DNA from: Saksenaea vasiformis B4078
Lineage: Eukaryota > Mucoromycota > Mucoromycetes > Mucorales > Saksenaeaceae
Assembly: GCA_000697055.1 (NCBI GenBank)
Contig: JNDT01001974.1
Span: forward strand, 32,336-96,335
Reading direction: 5' to 3'
Length of the DNA stretch: 64,000 nt
Every line of letters starts with the position of its first letter. The stretch's first letter is position 1. Positions 36,193 to 51,454 of this stretch are shown here, one piece after another. The notes beneath the pieces were generated by a model. It was not told where the DNA came from, made no database searches, and saw nothing but the letters and a program-made list of their open reading frames with translations. Made by a program: the position numbers and the translations under genes.

Positions 36193-38714
36193 CAGCATCT
36201 TGTATAATAAAATTTGCATTATATTTCGTTTCCGATCGTTTGGCAGCTCTAGGACCAGTGATCTATGTTTCGCATTGGTCTTTGCTATAGAGCAAACACA
36301 GCGGTATCGCAAAAATCGTGGAAAGTCAGCATCATACACAAGTCTTACATGATTTCTTACCTGATGATTTTACCATATACGCCTCCCGGACAAGAACTTT
36401 TTGCGGGACCCTTAGAATACCTTAGATGAGATGGCAAGCACAACAAAGCGAGTTACCTAGATTGCCCTGGTGCCATCATAAAAAGCCGCCTGTTAGGAAA
36501 AATCATTAGCACAATGCAAAGTGTGTCTCACAACCGTCAACAATAACAGGTTCAAAAGGTCAGTATCAAAACGTTACTGCAGCGGAGTCACTTAACGATA
36601 GATAGCGAACGTGGTCAGCGAGAAAACGAGATGGCGAATACCAAATACGACTTGGATAGCCATCACCATATACGTTCCACTGTTGGAAGGGTATTAGCTT
36701 GGTTCATTTTGGAGTAAAGCTGGTTACCCTTGTTCTCGGTAAAGACAAACCAAGATGATGAACCGTTCAAGAGTCTATTGCACAGTAAGCATTGGCATAC
36801 AAAAGGTAATAATGACGAACCGTTTGGTTAGAAGAAAAAACAGCTGATATCATCACAAGAAAGCCATCCAATCACCGCAACTAGGTAGCTTGATGATACG
36901 GCTCACGTAGAAAGAAGACCCTGAAGAATAGGTTAGTCCAGGACATGATTGCCAATAAAGAAAAAGTGCTGCCAAGATGAATGCATTAGAAAGAGTGAAG
37001 AAAAGGGATAAGAGCTCGTTGTAAATGACAATCGGATGGAGTATTCCTCTTTAAATATGTGTTTGGGAACGAGAACAGGCCATGTCTAAAACAAAGAGCT
37101 CTTCTCGCATAAATCTTAAATGAACACGTTATGTGGTCAATAGAGGTCTTAGACATGAATGGCATCTGATACAAACCAAAGCGAATCTTGAACATCCATG
37201 CTATGATAGAGGATTCATTATATTATTCTGGTAGAGAAAGAGTGGAGATGTATAAACCATCACATGTAATCCGAAACCACTATTCATGAACAAAGGTGTT
37301 CCAGTTTGTTTAATATTCAAGCCGGCGTCAATGAGCCAGATACAAATGCTAGATTATATACCACATTATAGTAAGGACATGTTGAAGGCAATGTAAATAA
37401 ATATTACTTGCAATCCTAATAATCAAGAGAAGAACGTGAAGCCATTGAAAACAGCTGCATGAAGACGGTTATACATTTACCCCCGCGATTTTTAAGTCAT
37501 CGAAAAAGCTCGTAGTGACGACTCGAAAAAGTGATTTGCAATAAGTCACGCGACAGCAGCGGCATTTGTTTTTGGAAACGCTATATTCGTTATTATGGTG
37601 CAGTTATCTCCGATTGCACCATGATGGTCATCTCGGTCTCGCTGCCGTAGCTCCGAATACGTTAATTAACAATACTGCACGTACCATCTATTTATACCAG
37701 AAATTGCTAGTCTATTGAAAAAAGAAAATAAAATGGCGGATAGGGTGATGCCATGCTATTCCCAGGGCCGGGATGAGAATATGCCTTTTTTTCGCTATTT
37801 CCGAGTATCCCCTGCATATACGCTTTTGTGTCAGCTCAATACTATCTTGGTATCGGAAGTAGAATCATGATCTGAAATTGTGCATCACGGTTTCTAGAGT
37901 GAATGTTGCGTGATAGTATCCGTAAAGGAAAGCAATTGTTATACATTTCATCGGTTCTAATAGCGTTCCGTGAAGTCGAAGATTGCATACAAACCATACG
38001 GACTGCAATATAATTAATGGTTGCGTTGCGTGATTTGTCCCTCGATCTAACGAACATTCGATAGTGGTCAGTTAGAAGGTGATTAACTACCATGTGATGA
38101 AGATAGTTAATTGAGCACCGTAAGTTATGATCGTCGGGTTGTCTCGTAATGCGTTGATCTCACTAGATGTGTGCAGCGCGGTGAATTGGAAACATGATAT
38201 GTCAAAAGACTCGATACCTATTTTAAACAGTATCCCTGCTGACTAATAGGTTCTCACAATACCCAGGTAAATGACCTTCTACCGCGAACCGTAAGAAATA
38301 ATATTCATCTTCCGCGGTTTTCGTGATTTGCCGATCCTATAGTCTAAAAAAAAATTGAGTGGACTTGGTTTCCAAAACTGGTGTGGCTGACGTTTCCTGA
38401 TGTCTGATATTTCATCTCAATCTTTTATATTTGTGTAAACCAAAGTTAGTGCAACTAACTCCCCTTTTCTTTAAGAAAACTACAATAAGCATATACTATA
38501 CAGTACTAAGACTACCCAAGTTTTGCCGTGGATGCATGATAAGAAACATGAAGAAAAGAACACTAACTATCATACATTTTAGCTAGATCATAAACAAAAC
38601 AGATAAAAAAAGATGAATTGAATCTACAAAGCATAAATAAAAAAAAACGTAATTTCATAAAATCAAAACGAGACCCGCCCATAACGTTTGGTATTGGAAT
38701 GTAGAGAATATGTT
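36193..38714. other. Long intergenic region, no gene recognised
   Basis: About 2.5 kb with only short, compositionally random frames on both strands. No repeats or RNA genes were identified. Confidence 0.45.
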
Positions 38715-40053
38715 TCATGATCGTGAACGCCGTCCTGCGGTTGCTTTTCGTCGACTTTTCAGGTTGAGTAGTAAAACACCTGTTCTAGAGGTTGTGTTTG
38801 AAGAACTATCTTGACTTCCTCTGTGATATGGGGAGCTGGAACGTCGTAGCTTTGCTCTCAATGCTTCCATCACTTTGCTGTGATCTAGTTCGCGCGAATC
38901 ATCAGATGCTGGTTGCTTTTCAACCTTTTTCGTGGATTCTTCAGCTCGACTTTTGTCTCCCGGAAATGATAGCGAGCGTTTAGCATTGGATTTCTGCGAT
39001 GAAGATGCTTCGGATTGTTGCTGCATCCCTGTCATCGTTTCTATCATGTTTGGCTCAGGTGATGAAGTGGTTGATAGTGACAAATCGGCAAGAGGTGTTT
39101 CAAAAGTCATATAGGGTGATGTAGTGATTGCTGATGCAACTGATGGTGATGAATGCGCTGCGTACTCGAATCTTGCGGATGTTGCGAAAGGAGACACAAT
39201 TACCGGCATATCGCTCCTTTGTTGTGAAGAAAACCATGCATTATCCGCGGAGAGCAATCCGGAGGATGAAGAGCCTGTGCCAAAGGTATTAGACTTTAGT
39301 TGGATATTGTGTGCACATATACTATTTTACCATCTAGATGCTCGTGTAGCGACCCTTCGCCTAGTGTAAACTGCTGACTTGAACGCCTTTGTTGACTGAG
39401 CTGCAGATCAATGTATTTAGATTGTAGACGCGCTTCCTCGGCATGACGGATTTGTTCTGCAGCACGCTTCTATAAATGAACGCAGGTTAGGGCAAGCTTA
39501 CAAAAGACAAAGGCAAGGGTGATTTTAGGAGTTGAGGTGTTTTTGGAATATATATACTTTCTTTATCTTCTTGTGCTTTTGCCATTAAAATATGTTTTAA
39601 TAGGTCGGTGTCGTGCTGATATTTCTCGAGGATGTCAGACACCGTAGCGTCTCCAAGCGATGGACTCCTTGAAACATCATCAATTGACAGAGCTTCTGTT
39701 GAATCATGGGACCATTTGCTTGAGGAATCGTTATTCAATGGTAGCATTGTCCCCTGGTCTCGCAAAGCGTAGAAAACCGAAAGAGAGACGAAGGATCAAA
39801 TCTGCAACATAGTTTAAAAATAAATATCGCTCGATCGGTAGCTTAAACTTGGTGCAGGTCTTCCCCCGCAACGCTTACACATAATTCGCCCGTGACAGTC
39901 TCTTTTTTCTCTCCAGGGAATATCCTCCTGACTTTTCATAAGTAAAGCGTAGGAAATTGAATTTCTCTGTGTTACACCATAAATCGCGTGTTTGATCGCC
40001 CGTTCGTCATTGTTCTTACTGATCTCGCAAAGGTTATCATTAGTACTTGGCAA
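38715..40053 (-). CDS. Unknown Ser-rich protein with short coiled coil
   Basis: Minus-strand exons appear to join as follows. A possible first exon ends near 39850 (starting MPSTNDNLCEISKNNDERA, and including MCKRCGGRPAP). A second is open from about 39765 with TVSDILEKYQHDTDLLKHIL and MAKAQEDK. A third has KRAAEQIRHAEEARLQSKYI and RRSSQQFTLGEG. The last begins at the acceptor near 39280 with SSSSGLLSADNAWFSSQQ and runs to a basic end, KSRRKATAGRRSRS, at 38715. The DILEKYQHD...AEEARLQ segment is a predicted coiled coil; the rest is Ser/Thr-rich and probably disordered. I have no function for it. The link of the first exon is uncertain. Confidence 0.55.
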
Positions 40054-43000
40054 TGCCCTATTCTTTGGTTATTGTGCACAGACAACGTTGGATGACACTT
40101 CTATTGTTAGTGGAACAGAAAGGAAAATAAGATTTTTTTGCTTGTGCTTCCATATACGTCACGCTGGTGTTACGGTAATACCCCTAAAAATACTTCGCAG
40201 TGTTGTCTCGGGTAGCTCGACAACAATGAAGCACGGCCGATTGCCAAATGTATCATACTGTAAGTAGCAGGAAGAAGATTAGGTAACTATGGAGATATAA
40301 TTAGACCCAGTTGTGCTATTAATACCACTGATTGGGAATTTCATGCCTGAGCGGGCTATTGTTAGCCTGAAATAAATTATGCTGTCGAGTTAAGTATTTG
40401 TTGTGCTTATTTTGAACTGTATGTGTGGAAAGCAAGGCTAAACTGAATGATAGCGAGCAGGCTGAGGGAAGGGAATCCAAAGTATGGGCTCACCTGGAGT
40501 CCCTGAGACATGGCTTAAATAAGCTTCTGAAGTGCGATTGGCTAAATTAAGGTTTTGTTTCTGTACTTTATGTCGTGCAAGGACCTGTGTCCCAAAAATA
40601 GAGATTACGGAGAGTCAAAGTGGGTCATCCGACGATGCTCGTTTTTTTTATTTGTTTGTTTTTTTTTTTGTTCCTGCTGCAGATATATGCATTCAATTTT
40701 CTGTTACTTTGCGTCATTGTACGCGATTTATGACAGCTGCCGGTATGTATGATATGCATGGACTTCCAATGGTTAAAATGGAATTCACAGGAAGTATTGG
40801 TCAAATTGTCATAGCAGGTTGCAAAGCTTATATTGTTTAGAAAACTATAATTCGCTCTGCCTGAAAACATTGATAACAGGCCGGGCATTAAAAGCCGTAT
40901 TAGAACGCCGCAGTGATGGCATCATCCGCAATGGCGACGCAAGATACTACACACTATTTGTCTACGTATACTTCAATGAAAATGAAAACAAGAACTCAGT
41001 GGACGAGAATAAAGATATAGCTGATATAATGAAAATAGAGATGCAACTGTGCCAAGACCCAGCAGTAGGTATTTTTATAGTGAACTGATTTTTAGGTGGA
41101 TGATTGATATCTGAGCGTCAAAATGCACGCAACAGGTAGCGGAGATGGGCACCGTGGAAAAATAATATGTCCGAAATGTCGGGTAACTTACAAGTTTAAG
41201 AGGGATAAAACTAACAACACAGTTCAACCAAAAAAGTAAAAAAAGCAAGATAAAGTAAAATGAATAGAAGCTCTGTCGCTCCGAACATGGATGTACAAGC
41301 TAGATGTCAAAATAGGGAGTATAATGTAAGATGCGCTATGCCTGATACACTGATAAGTAGACCTAGTAGCTTTTACGTTGTAATGCTTTACACTTTCGAA
41401 TCTTTTGCATTTTAACGGCAGTTAAAACAGACAATAAAACACTTGAAAATGAGTATACTAAAATCTGTTTAGACAGAATTGTCTTGAGGTGCTGATGTGA
41501 AATTGAGCATTTTCTCAAGTTTCTTTACGCGTTAGCAAATGTACGCACATGACCGACCGACCCTGAAACGTGTCGCAGATCTACTACTAAAAGTTGGTGA
41601 GTTACAGACCAAGTCATTGCCGTTACATACGTTTCCCGTAGGCCACGTGTAAAGCGGATTTGACGGTCATACGTACACTAGGCACATTTAGGCACATAAA
41701 CCTTCTAACTGAAAGGAAGTCTCACGCTTACCGTAACTAGCTTGTGTTGCAAAATTTCCGCATGATTCCGCATGATACCAGCATCTTTTTTGCGTCTCGG
41801 GAATTCGATCAAAGGTCATTTCGCACTGCTCTCGCAACTTGCAAAAACAGCTTTTAGAATTATCTACCAGCTTGTACAAGCTAGTTTTATACTGCTCCTG
41901 TAGCATATAGCTGTAACGTAACGACTTTAAAAGCCAACAACCGCAATTGAGTACACAACTAGAGCAGTCAAGGGATTTCCTAATTCATTTCCTTTGTGCA
42001 CCCGGGATCAGGGCTTCTAACCTCCGTAGGATTGAGCAACATTTAAAACGTGTTTTCTCCGGTATAGTATACGTAAACATTGCGGGAGCCGCACAGATCG
42101 AGAAAATCAGACAATTTTTCACCTCTAAGTAGTTTTTACTAATACGTTTTTGTCGATAGCTGCATGTGCTTCTGTGCTTGCCGATCAATCGTGAGTTACC
42201 GAACAAAAAAAAATTCATCATAGTTTACTGCGGCTATTGGCTTTTTTGAGTCAGCAATGACATACTTAGTACGAGAATAATGGCTCTATCGGTAACTCCA
42301 CAGATACTACGGTGAAAGCTAACTTTTTGTATGTGGGTAACCGACTAAATATGCAAGATATTTCTGGAACCATCCTAGGTTTCTCACCTAGGATATTAAA
42401 ATTTCTAAGAGTTACAAGCGTCTCATTCTAAGATGTTTACTATCCCTAGAAATCAAATCTTCGCATCTCGCAATATAAACACTGAAAATTATCCCCACTA
42501 TCCAACGGTTAAGATACAGGTAATGGCTTTTTTCCGTGGAACATTCGAAATATTAGTTTCGTACCGAGGTATGTTACAAAATAGGGATTTTTTCTCTTTG
42601 CGGATAACAAAAATAATTTGTCTGTTTGTCCTCGCAAAATATATGTTGTGATACAGCGCCTATCTGAGATTTCCACAATCTACGAACATGAAACTATATG
42701 ATGATCTAGAGGTTCTTCCCCTCTACGTCTGAATACGATTACATTTATTTTGAAACATGGCCATGTAGCAAGAGTTCCTTGCCAATTACTTCTGTTCGAA
42801 CACAGTCCATAACGGGAGCACTAAATTTAATTTTTGTGAAGTACGTCAGCTATACTGAATTCATCGACCTCACCCAAAAAATAGTTTTTTGTCCGAATCC
42901 ATAATTATTGTCTCACCCACACTTCTGTTACACTAATGAACAGATTAACGGTAGAAAGCGATTGCATTTGATCAATAGCCTCACCAGATCATTTCGTCAG

Positions 43001-44108
43001 TTCATTGCCGATCTCCTTATCGTACGATCCTTCTATTAACAGCTAGATCAACCTTCATTTTGCCACTATAACGAGGTCCGTACCAATAGCCGTCTTGGGT
43101 TCCCGACACATTATCTACTTAGCCACATCTCTCTTTTGCTGTCATCATTTTGCACCACAGTGCCTTTGTTTACTTACGAAAATATATAGCATATGTTCTC
43201 CAAGGTATCAAATCAAAATGGTGTTAGCGAACGCGCAGCCTTTCAGTTGTGCCTTCTAGATCTTTCTTTATTAGCAGAGGAAATAAATACGCAATTGATG
43301 TAGTAATGAATCGTGTTTGTACATCAAAAAATCTTGATTCTTTTAATTGTCCCCTCGTTTAGCAGATCATTGGTGAGGAGCAAAATAGAGATATCTCAGC
43401 TTGGTTTTAAACATCAGTTACAGGTCCGAAGTAGGTATACTTACTGTCTGTTTATACTCTACCTTGCGGTTGTCGCAACTTACCGGGATTCGCATGAGTC
43501 AATCGGACCCAGAATCCACCTGGGAAATTCCCACTCTATTCAAAGCTAAAAAAAAAAAAAGATAGATCCGACGGAACAACAGTACCAATAAGAGAAAAAT
43601 TTTCTCCAAAACTTTTCAAATAAGATGCAAGAGATCGAAAGCAACGCCAGGATTAAGATCGCGTTAGCAGATCTTTAGTACGAGCCTTATTTTTATATAT
43701 TGTTCAAATAAATTCAGCGCCCAACAAAGGATCAACTTATGTATTTCAAGTTTCCACGACTCAGTCATGTATAAATGACAAATATGCTTTATTGTCAGGT
43801 ACAAACCCTCACCAGAGTAGTGTAAAGATGACCATAATAAAAACATGTGCTGCTGTTCGAAAACGTAAAGAAGCTCATTGTTAAGTATATATTAGTAGAT
43901 GATCGGTAAGACACAGGACAAGCCTTCTAAAAATAAAACTTCCGACTCTATCTACACTGTCTTTCCTATAGACGCATTACAGAAGGTGTTTCTTGATACC
44001 ATAACTGCTTAAACATGGAGTTCTTAGCCATGAAAACATAACTTGCAAGAATTATTTTATAGAACAGGAACGCAGTTCCACGCGTCTATTCCTTCTTTTT
44101 ATTTCTTT
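40054..44108. other. Long region without a recognised gene
   Basis: About 4 kb. A plus-strand stretch at 40560-41085 has several coding-like pieces (CVPKIEITESQSGSSDDA, MVKMEFTGSIGQIVIAG, ALKAVLERRSDGIIRNGDAR) with possible short introns and a T-rich tract, but no family match. The remainder, including an A-run at 43548-43560, shows nothing. Confidence 0.4.
40560..41088 (+). other. Possible small multi-exon gene, unassigned
   Basis: Three plus-strand open pieces lie in line. The first could splice out a T-rich intron (about 40640-40681, ending CTGCAG) to reach ICIQFSVTLRHCTRFMTAA. The next contains MYDMHGLPMVKMEFTGSIGQ, and the last LKAVLERRSDGIIRNGDARY followed by an Asn/Glu-rich tail. Splice sites are plausible but the frames do not give a recognised domain. 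Confidence 0.25.
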
Positions 44109-45652
<1,544 letters not shown>

Positions 45653-45696
45653 ATTTTGACAGGACCAGGATCAGGGCAAGAGCAAATAAATACTGT

Positions 45697-45781
45697 AAGG
45701 GTATTTTTTGGCCAAGCCCTGACTCAGACTTGAGACTTGCTGAAATTCAAGCGGAGTGAGACTCAGAGGCAAATACCCTCT
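45697..45781. repeat. Short inverted repeat (GGGTATTT/AAATACCC), MITE-like
   Basis: GGGTATTT at 45699-45706 is matched by AAATACCC at 45771-45778, and the inner parts repeat CTGACTCAGAC/GTGAGACTCAG in rough inverted form. At about 85 bp it could be a tiny non-autonomous element or a hairpin. It lies about 50 bp upstream of the tRNA synthetase start, so a regulatory role is also possible. Confidence 0.35.
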
Positions 45782-46426
45782 GGAAGAAAAATTTTAATAT
45801 CCGCTGCTGTACACTCTGATCCATGCATCCAAAATGCATAGATCAGTAACGTAAGAGCTGTTAGTTTCTCTATGAACCTATAAAAACGCGCGTAAAACGA
45901 CTTTATATCATAAGATAATATATTTTAGACAAGTTTCTTTTGGAAAATAGAGTAATTCTACGACCTCTGTATTAATAGTTACTAAATTTCATTGAAGAAA
46001 TCAAAGAAGACTTTTAAGAAAAGAATATGGGACGGAAGAAGTCAGCGAGACTGAGACAAAGATTTTTATTATTCAACGAGTCTTCTTTTATATGTTTCTA
46101 AAATATGATCGGGACATTGATAGTGAGACATCTTCTAAACCAGTAATGACGAGAGTAAAAGTTTTCATTCAACTGTGTCCAAAGATACCAATGGTGCGAT
46201 CACATAGGTGATCTACAATTGGTAGCGAAAATAGACAATGATTTCCCTGGAGAGTCGATAACAAAAATCAGGAACAAGATTTTTTAATTACCGCAGGTCC
46301 GCAGTTCATCTGGCGATAACTGAAACATTATGAAAAGGATGTCGAAATACGACATTCATAACTGAAAGGCTCCTTATGGCATTGCTTGTTATATTATTAC
46401 CAGATAAGATGTATGGATACACAGCT

Positions 46427-46630
46427 TTACGGACTAATAGAGTCTTTCAATGTTTTTCTAAGCTTATCAAGGGATATGCCCATCTCTACTCGTTTTTGTT
46501 CCAATCTTCTGGCTGCTTCGTCGCAAGAAGTACGCTCCCTCCTGGCTGTTTCTTCAATAATCTCGTAGAGCTTATTTCTTCTGCTGAAAAAGCGAGATAA
46601 ATTTTCGATCCTTTCTCCAAGAAGTTCCAT
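46427..46630 (-). other. Possible exon encoding a charged helix
   Basis: From an ATG at 46630 the minus strand encodes 67 residues with strong helical heptads (ELLGERIENLSRFFSRR, NKLYEIIEETARRERTSC, RRLEQKRVEMGISLDKLRK). Composition is protein-like and a GAGTCCATAGG-type upstream exon end is possible. No partner exon or family was found. Confidence 0.3.
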
Positions 46631-47469
46631 ATCTTGTTCCTATGGACTCTGCGGAAGGATTCAGACAAGCAAACATTGTTCCCTCTTTCCAGATATATGT
46701 TACAGGTGCAATCAATCTGTTGAGCCAGTATATAGGCGGAATCAGTGTTGGAGGCAGATTAGAGACACCGTGGACTGGCCGATAGCAGGACCACAGACAT
46801 TAAAGGCGTTGTGGTTTGCGTTCTACCTTAAACCCGCGTCACCCACAGTATAGAGATCCACAAAGCTCTGGTTCATCCTCTGAAGTTCAGATGTATTGAG
46901 ATACCAAATTGCAAGCAGTATATGTAAGTTATGCTGTGACCACAGGCCAATTGATAGACAGGTAGGGGCCGGGAATACGTCGACCTTTGGATAGTTCTTC
47001 ATCCAGCTCTTCGTTTTGTGAGTTATATCAGTTATTTTGATCCATAGAGTACGATAAATACAATGGTTACTGAGTGGTATTGCATAATGTACATATTGTA
47101 TTTTACTTTGTAATCTATCTGCAGATGTTATTTTCCTTCTGCCCTTTATTCCTTTACTGACCTGAAGCTAATTACCTCTTGGTGCTCTGTTGAAGGTTTT
47201 ATCTCAGAAGCATATGTACAAAAATATCCGCTAGCGGTATATTGTTTAACATTTACGGGCAGCTGCCTAACTGAACTTTGAACAGGTAACAGTATCAAAG
47301 ATGATGTCAAGACCCACAGGACCGTTAAAATTTTGAAAGAAAAAAAAAGGCCGTCTACTGACAACTTTTCTTCTCTTTATCTCACATACATCCCCAATTT
47401 TTACAGAGTGAGACGTTGTCGAGCGATATCTGCAGAAACCTACTAACAGGCATATTCTGTTTATTAAGC

Positions 47470-50400
47470 ATGGCCATACCACCACCCCAGTTACGCTTGA
47501 AGCGCAAAAGGAAAAGAGCAGCTGAATCAGGGATATCAGCAGATCAAGCGCTTGAGGCCTTGTACATTGTCTTCCATGACCAACTGAAAGCGATCCTCCT
47601 AAAAAAAAACCTTGAAGATAAACCTAAAAAAAGGTCTACAAAAAAAGCACGTCAGGAGTCAAAAGAAAAGAAGCAAGAAAAACAGAGGAAAAAGTTGCAA
47701 GAGCTACGAGAGAGTCTGGAGAAGGCAGATTGCGTTCCAAGGTCATCGTTCGAACAAGCCGATGATATGATCAATGCAGAACAAGGGACTACCGGGAGGA
47801 CACTCACTTCGGAATATCCTGGGTCAGGGCAGATTGGGGCTCTTTGGCAAAAATATGCCATCGCGAATTTTGATGATGCTGTCGAAAAAGCACAGAAAGA
47901 AATTGAAGGAAGAGTGCAGACAAAAGAACAAGGCTGCAGCACAGATACCGCTGAAAACGACGAAAGCGAAGACGAAGAGGACACAATCCGTACATGTTCG
48001 GCTCGACTACCTGCAATCTTACGAGATGATCTAGATGATGAAATGAGACAGATGTTTCTCGACACCATAACTGTCACATCCGAACAAGCTACGGACTACA
48101 CTGCTGAGCTTGGGACAGCAGTACATGCAACTATGCTAGAATACGCTGCTAGTACCATCGTATTGGATCCACATTCAAAGCAAGCTCATTATCAGCAAGA
48201 CAGTCCAAATATGTTTAACATTTTGGAGGTTATTTCCAAAGGATCAATCCGCGATCCAGAAGCTCTGAACTCAAATTTGACAATACCAGTGGCGCAACTG
48301 CCTGAGAATATGTCAAGTTATCTGAAAGCTTTGCCACGGAATAGCAATGATGAATTCATCAATCTGTTCAGCGAAGCCCACTTGCAATTCATCCATTCAA
48401 GCTGTTTCGGAAGACAGAGTTATAAAGCTAGTGAGAAAACTCTCTGGTCTGCGCTGCAGCACCCAATGTTGAAAGATTTACCAAACCCACCTGCCGGTTT
48501 AAGCACCACGATGCATTTTCAGCTGAAGCAAAATGCCACCAATCTACAAAACATGTGGGCAGGCGGTTTGTTCCATAAATCGGTGAACCACCTGCTGCGG
48601 ATCCTTCTTAAAATAAATCTTGCCCCTGAACGAGAACAACAAGTCCGCCAGATTGCCGAGAAAAAGGCCAAAGAGAAAGAGAAACAGCAGGAGGAGAGTA
48701 CCAAACCGAGGAAAAGGAAGAAGGAATGGCATCGGCGTCAGATCAAAGGACGAATTAAACAAGAAAGCAAGAATTTAAGGCGCCTGAAGAAAAGGCTGGA
48801 AGTGGAAACGGACCAATACAAAAGAATTAAACTATTGCGACGTGAGAAGTCGTGTACAGATGCGATTACAAGGTTGCAATCACGCACGAGAGAGGAATAC
48901 ATGTCCACGAAAGGTGATAATCCACAGTCTCGGAAGGATGAAGAGGTGAGCATAATATCCGATTCATCGACATATTAACAGAATAAACGTTATGTAGTCT
49001 GAAGGTGAGGTGACCGAGTTGGATATCCCTGTGGATATAAGTGGGATAGATGATGAAGGAATAGATGAGACCATTGAGATTGCGATCAAAGAGATGCAAG
49101 ACGAATTGGAAGAGCTGCAAGAGAAATCAGAAGAAGTTCAAGCGAATGACGCGAAGAAAGAACCTAGCAGAAGAAGGTTGATACGAATTCAAGCTATTGC
49201 TAAGAAGCTGTTACTATCAGTAGATGTTGAAGGAAAAGTGAAAGACGCTGATGTCTTGGAATTGTGGAACGACGACGATAACAAGCTCCAGAAGGTCGAG
49301 ATAGATACCGTCGTTCAGATTACGAACGCACGAAGACCATATATACCGAAAGGACGCCTCAAGCACTGCGATTGCCTTGCGTGTTCGGTTTGTTTTGATA
49401 TCGAATACCGTTCTCCGTGCCACTGGATACAGCAAATTCACTGCTAATATTTGCCCAGCGATCAGCCCTGCCTCGATCCATGCCCTACCTCTCGATGCGG
49501 CGTCCATGTATGAACTTTTTGGTTCGACTTCGGCAAAATTTGATTTATACAAAGAAAATGGAACCGCGATTACAAACATTAGACAAGCTCGGACCAACAA
49601 AGCCGCCGTAATCGGTTCCTTCTTTGATCAAGACAAAATCACACGTATTTTCCATGCTCGCGGTTTGGAACCACGGTGGTGAGTAACTGTTACACCCCAT
49701 CAGATGGCGATAATTGATGGAAACGTTCAAAAAGGAAGGAACATAGCTGTATCTCATTATGAACAAAGAAGGAAGAACGCGAAAGGGAAGAGTACGGACG
49801 ACGAGAACAGTGTCTTTGAGAATGGATCAAATCGAGATGTTTCAACAGTTACAACTTTGCTGGAAGACGCAAAACGTAGGATCAAAACCTTGGAGTCAGC
49901 AGAAAGGCAATCAAAAAAGGCTTTACAACAGGCAGAAAATGTTGTCCAAAATCGGACAGAAGAGCATCGACTGAGAAAAGACGCTGTCCAAAGGAAAATT
50001 CGAGACAAGCGTAAGCGCCACAAGATAAATATCAGCGATCCAAGGGCGAAGGAAAAGCAAAGAGAAAGTTACAAAGATTTGAAGACCTCGAAATTGGGGC
50101 GCGCACAGAAACAACATAATTTAAGTAAGATACGGTCGGAACTGGCAGATCAACGAAGGCGGCGATATGTATTTCAGAAGGTAACTGAAGGATTTCGTAT
50201 GCACCAGTCAATCAACCGAATTAAATCAACCTATAGCAGCTGGATATTCTCAAGAAGCAAAAGGGCGAGGAAAAGGAATCAGAGAGAGACGATGAAAAGG
50301 AGGAGGTAAAGATGTGTAAGGTTACAAGTTGGAATCGCCCAGGTTGCGAAGCCAGTACACAGTTCCTTGACATTACAGAGCTGAATCGGCAAGTCCGCCA

Positions 50401-51454
50401 GGATCACAAGAAAGCTATTACCTTTGGCGGGACGGATTATGGGTTGAGGGTTGTTTCGACAACTGTCCCTCTTACAATGGAACGCGCTCGCCTGCACTTC
50501 AACTTACACAACCGCCAATTGGACGATACACAGTTACCAGTATCCATTCCTGAAGAAATGTGCAAACTTCCCAAATCAATGCGGATCACGGCAGGATATC
50601 TGGAATAGAAAACCTTTTCCAGGAAGTTTCGCAAAAAAAGAGAAAGGAGGAAAACGGTACAGTGATGGTAGTCAGTGGATTCAGGGCTCTCACTTCATAC
50701 CAGAACGACTTGACGGTTAAGAGCGCAGAAAAACGCTTGAAAGAAAGTTCATCGGCTTTAGCAACTACTGTAGGACAATTTTTAGAGTCGCAAGAGGTGC
50801 TATCCTTTTTTTTTCTTCTACCTCTAATTCTTCAATACCTATTAGGTGAAAAGAAACTGCCGAAAACAGCTGCGATCGCTTTACCACTCAAATCACGCTC
50901 ACCATGAAAAACGTACTCAGCCACTGTTTACTAGCCGCGTTTATGATCAGATTGCTGCGCAGGAGCGAAGGTTCGTCAGGACAGCTGCCAACACTGGCAA
51001 AGATGGTGCACAAAGTATTGTGCCTATCATGGCCATAGGAACTCAGGGCACCGGTTTCGGTTCTCGATTGAAGGGTCATATTAGACGTGGGGGAGCATGG
51101 TTGCGTAGACAACATCGCCTTTATGTGCCAGTGTCAATGACGAACGAGCACCGGAGTTCTCAGTTATGTGTCTACTGTTTTGGAAGAGTGGAGAGGGCCA
51201 AAGCTCGGCGAAGAAAGAAGGGAGAGTGGAAGACAGTGAGGGTAAACGGTGCCTCTCAGTGCGTGAATCCGAGTTGCACAGCGTACCAGTCAGGCCATGC
51301 TACGCAAAATAGAGACTTTCAAGCAGCTCTTGCAATAGGTCTGGCATGCGCAAGCAATGTCCTGTCTGTAGATAGAAGGACGTTAGCACCTTTCGACCCC
51401 AGCAATTTCTCGGCTGGAAGACCATTCATTCCTGGCGCCACCAATTATCGGTAA
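47470..51454 (+). pseudogene. Fanzor1-type RuvC nuclease (TnpB relative), recently inactivated
   Basis: Large eukaryotic TnpB-like protein. The N-terminal region (from MAIPPPQLRLKRKRKRAA) is basic and coiled coil. Intron 48946-48997 joins SEGEVTELDIPVD. The middle has VLISNTVLRATGYSKF and VIGSFFDQDKITRIFHARG, then a Lys/Arg coiled coil. Intron 50181-50236 leads to ITFGGTDYGLRVV, whose Asp (50435-50437) fits RuvC-I. Intron 50797-50845 leads to the core: IGTQGTGFGSRLKGHIRRGG, TNEHRSSQLCVYC, CVNPSC (zinc ribbon, Cys codons at 51167, 51176, 51260, 51275) and NRDFQAALAIGLA with the RuvC-III Asp at 51314-51316. Defects are a frameshift at about 49330-49400, an in-frame TGA at 49680-49682, and a frameshift at about 50600-50640. 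The RuvC-II Glu is not at its usual place, as in many Fanzors. Confidence 0.85.

Larger units (their letters stand above)
45653..47469. other. Intergenic; small inverted repeat and an unassigned frame
   Basis: The first part is the promoter of the tRNA synthetase gene. An inverted repeat lies at 45697-45781. A minus-strand frame at 46427-46630 is described separately. Otherwise nothing is recognised up to the Fanzor1 start. Confidence 0.45.

Noticed and set aside
49680..49703. A 25-nt intron to bypass the TGA in the Fanzor1 locus
   Set aside because: It is too short for splicing and does not keep frame; the reading continues in phase directly after the TGA, so a nonsense change fits better.
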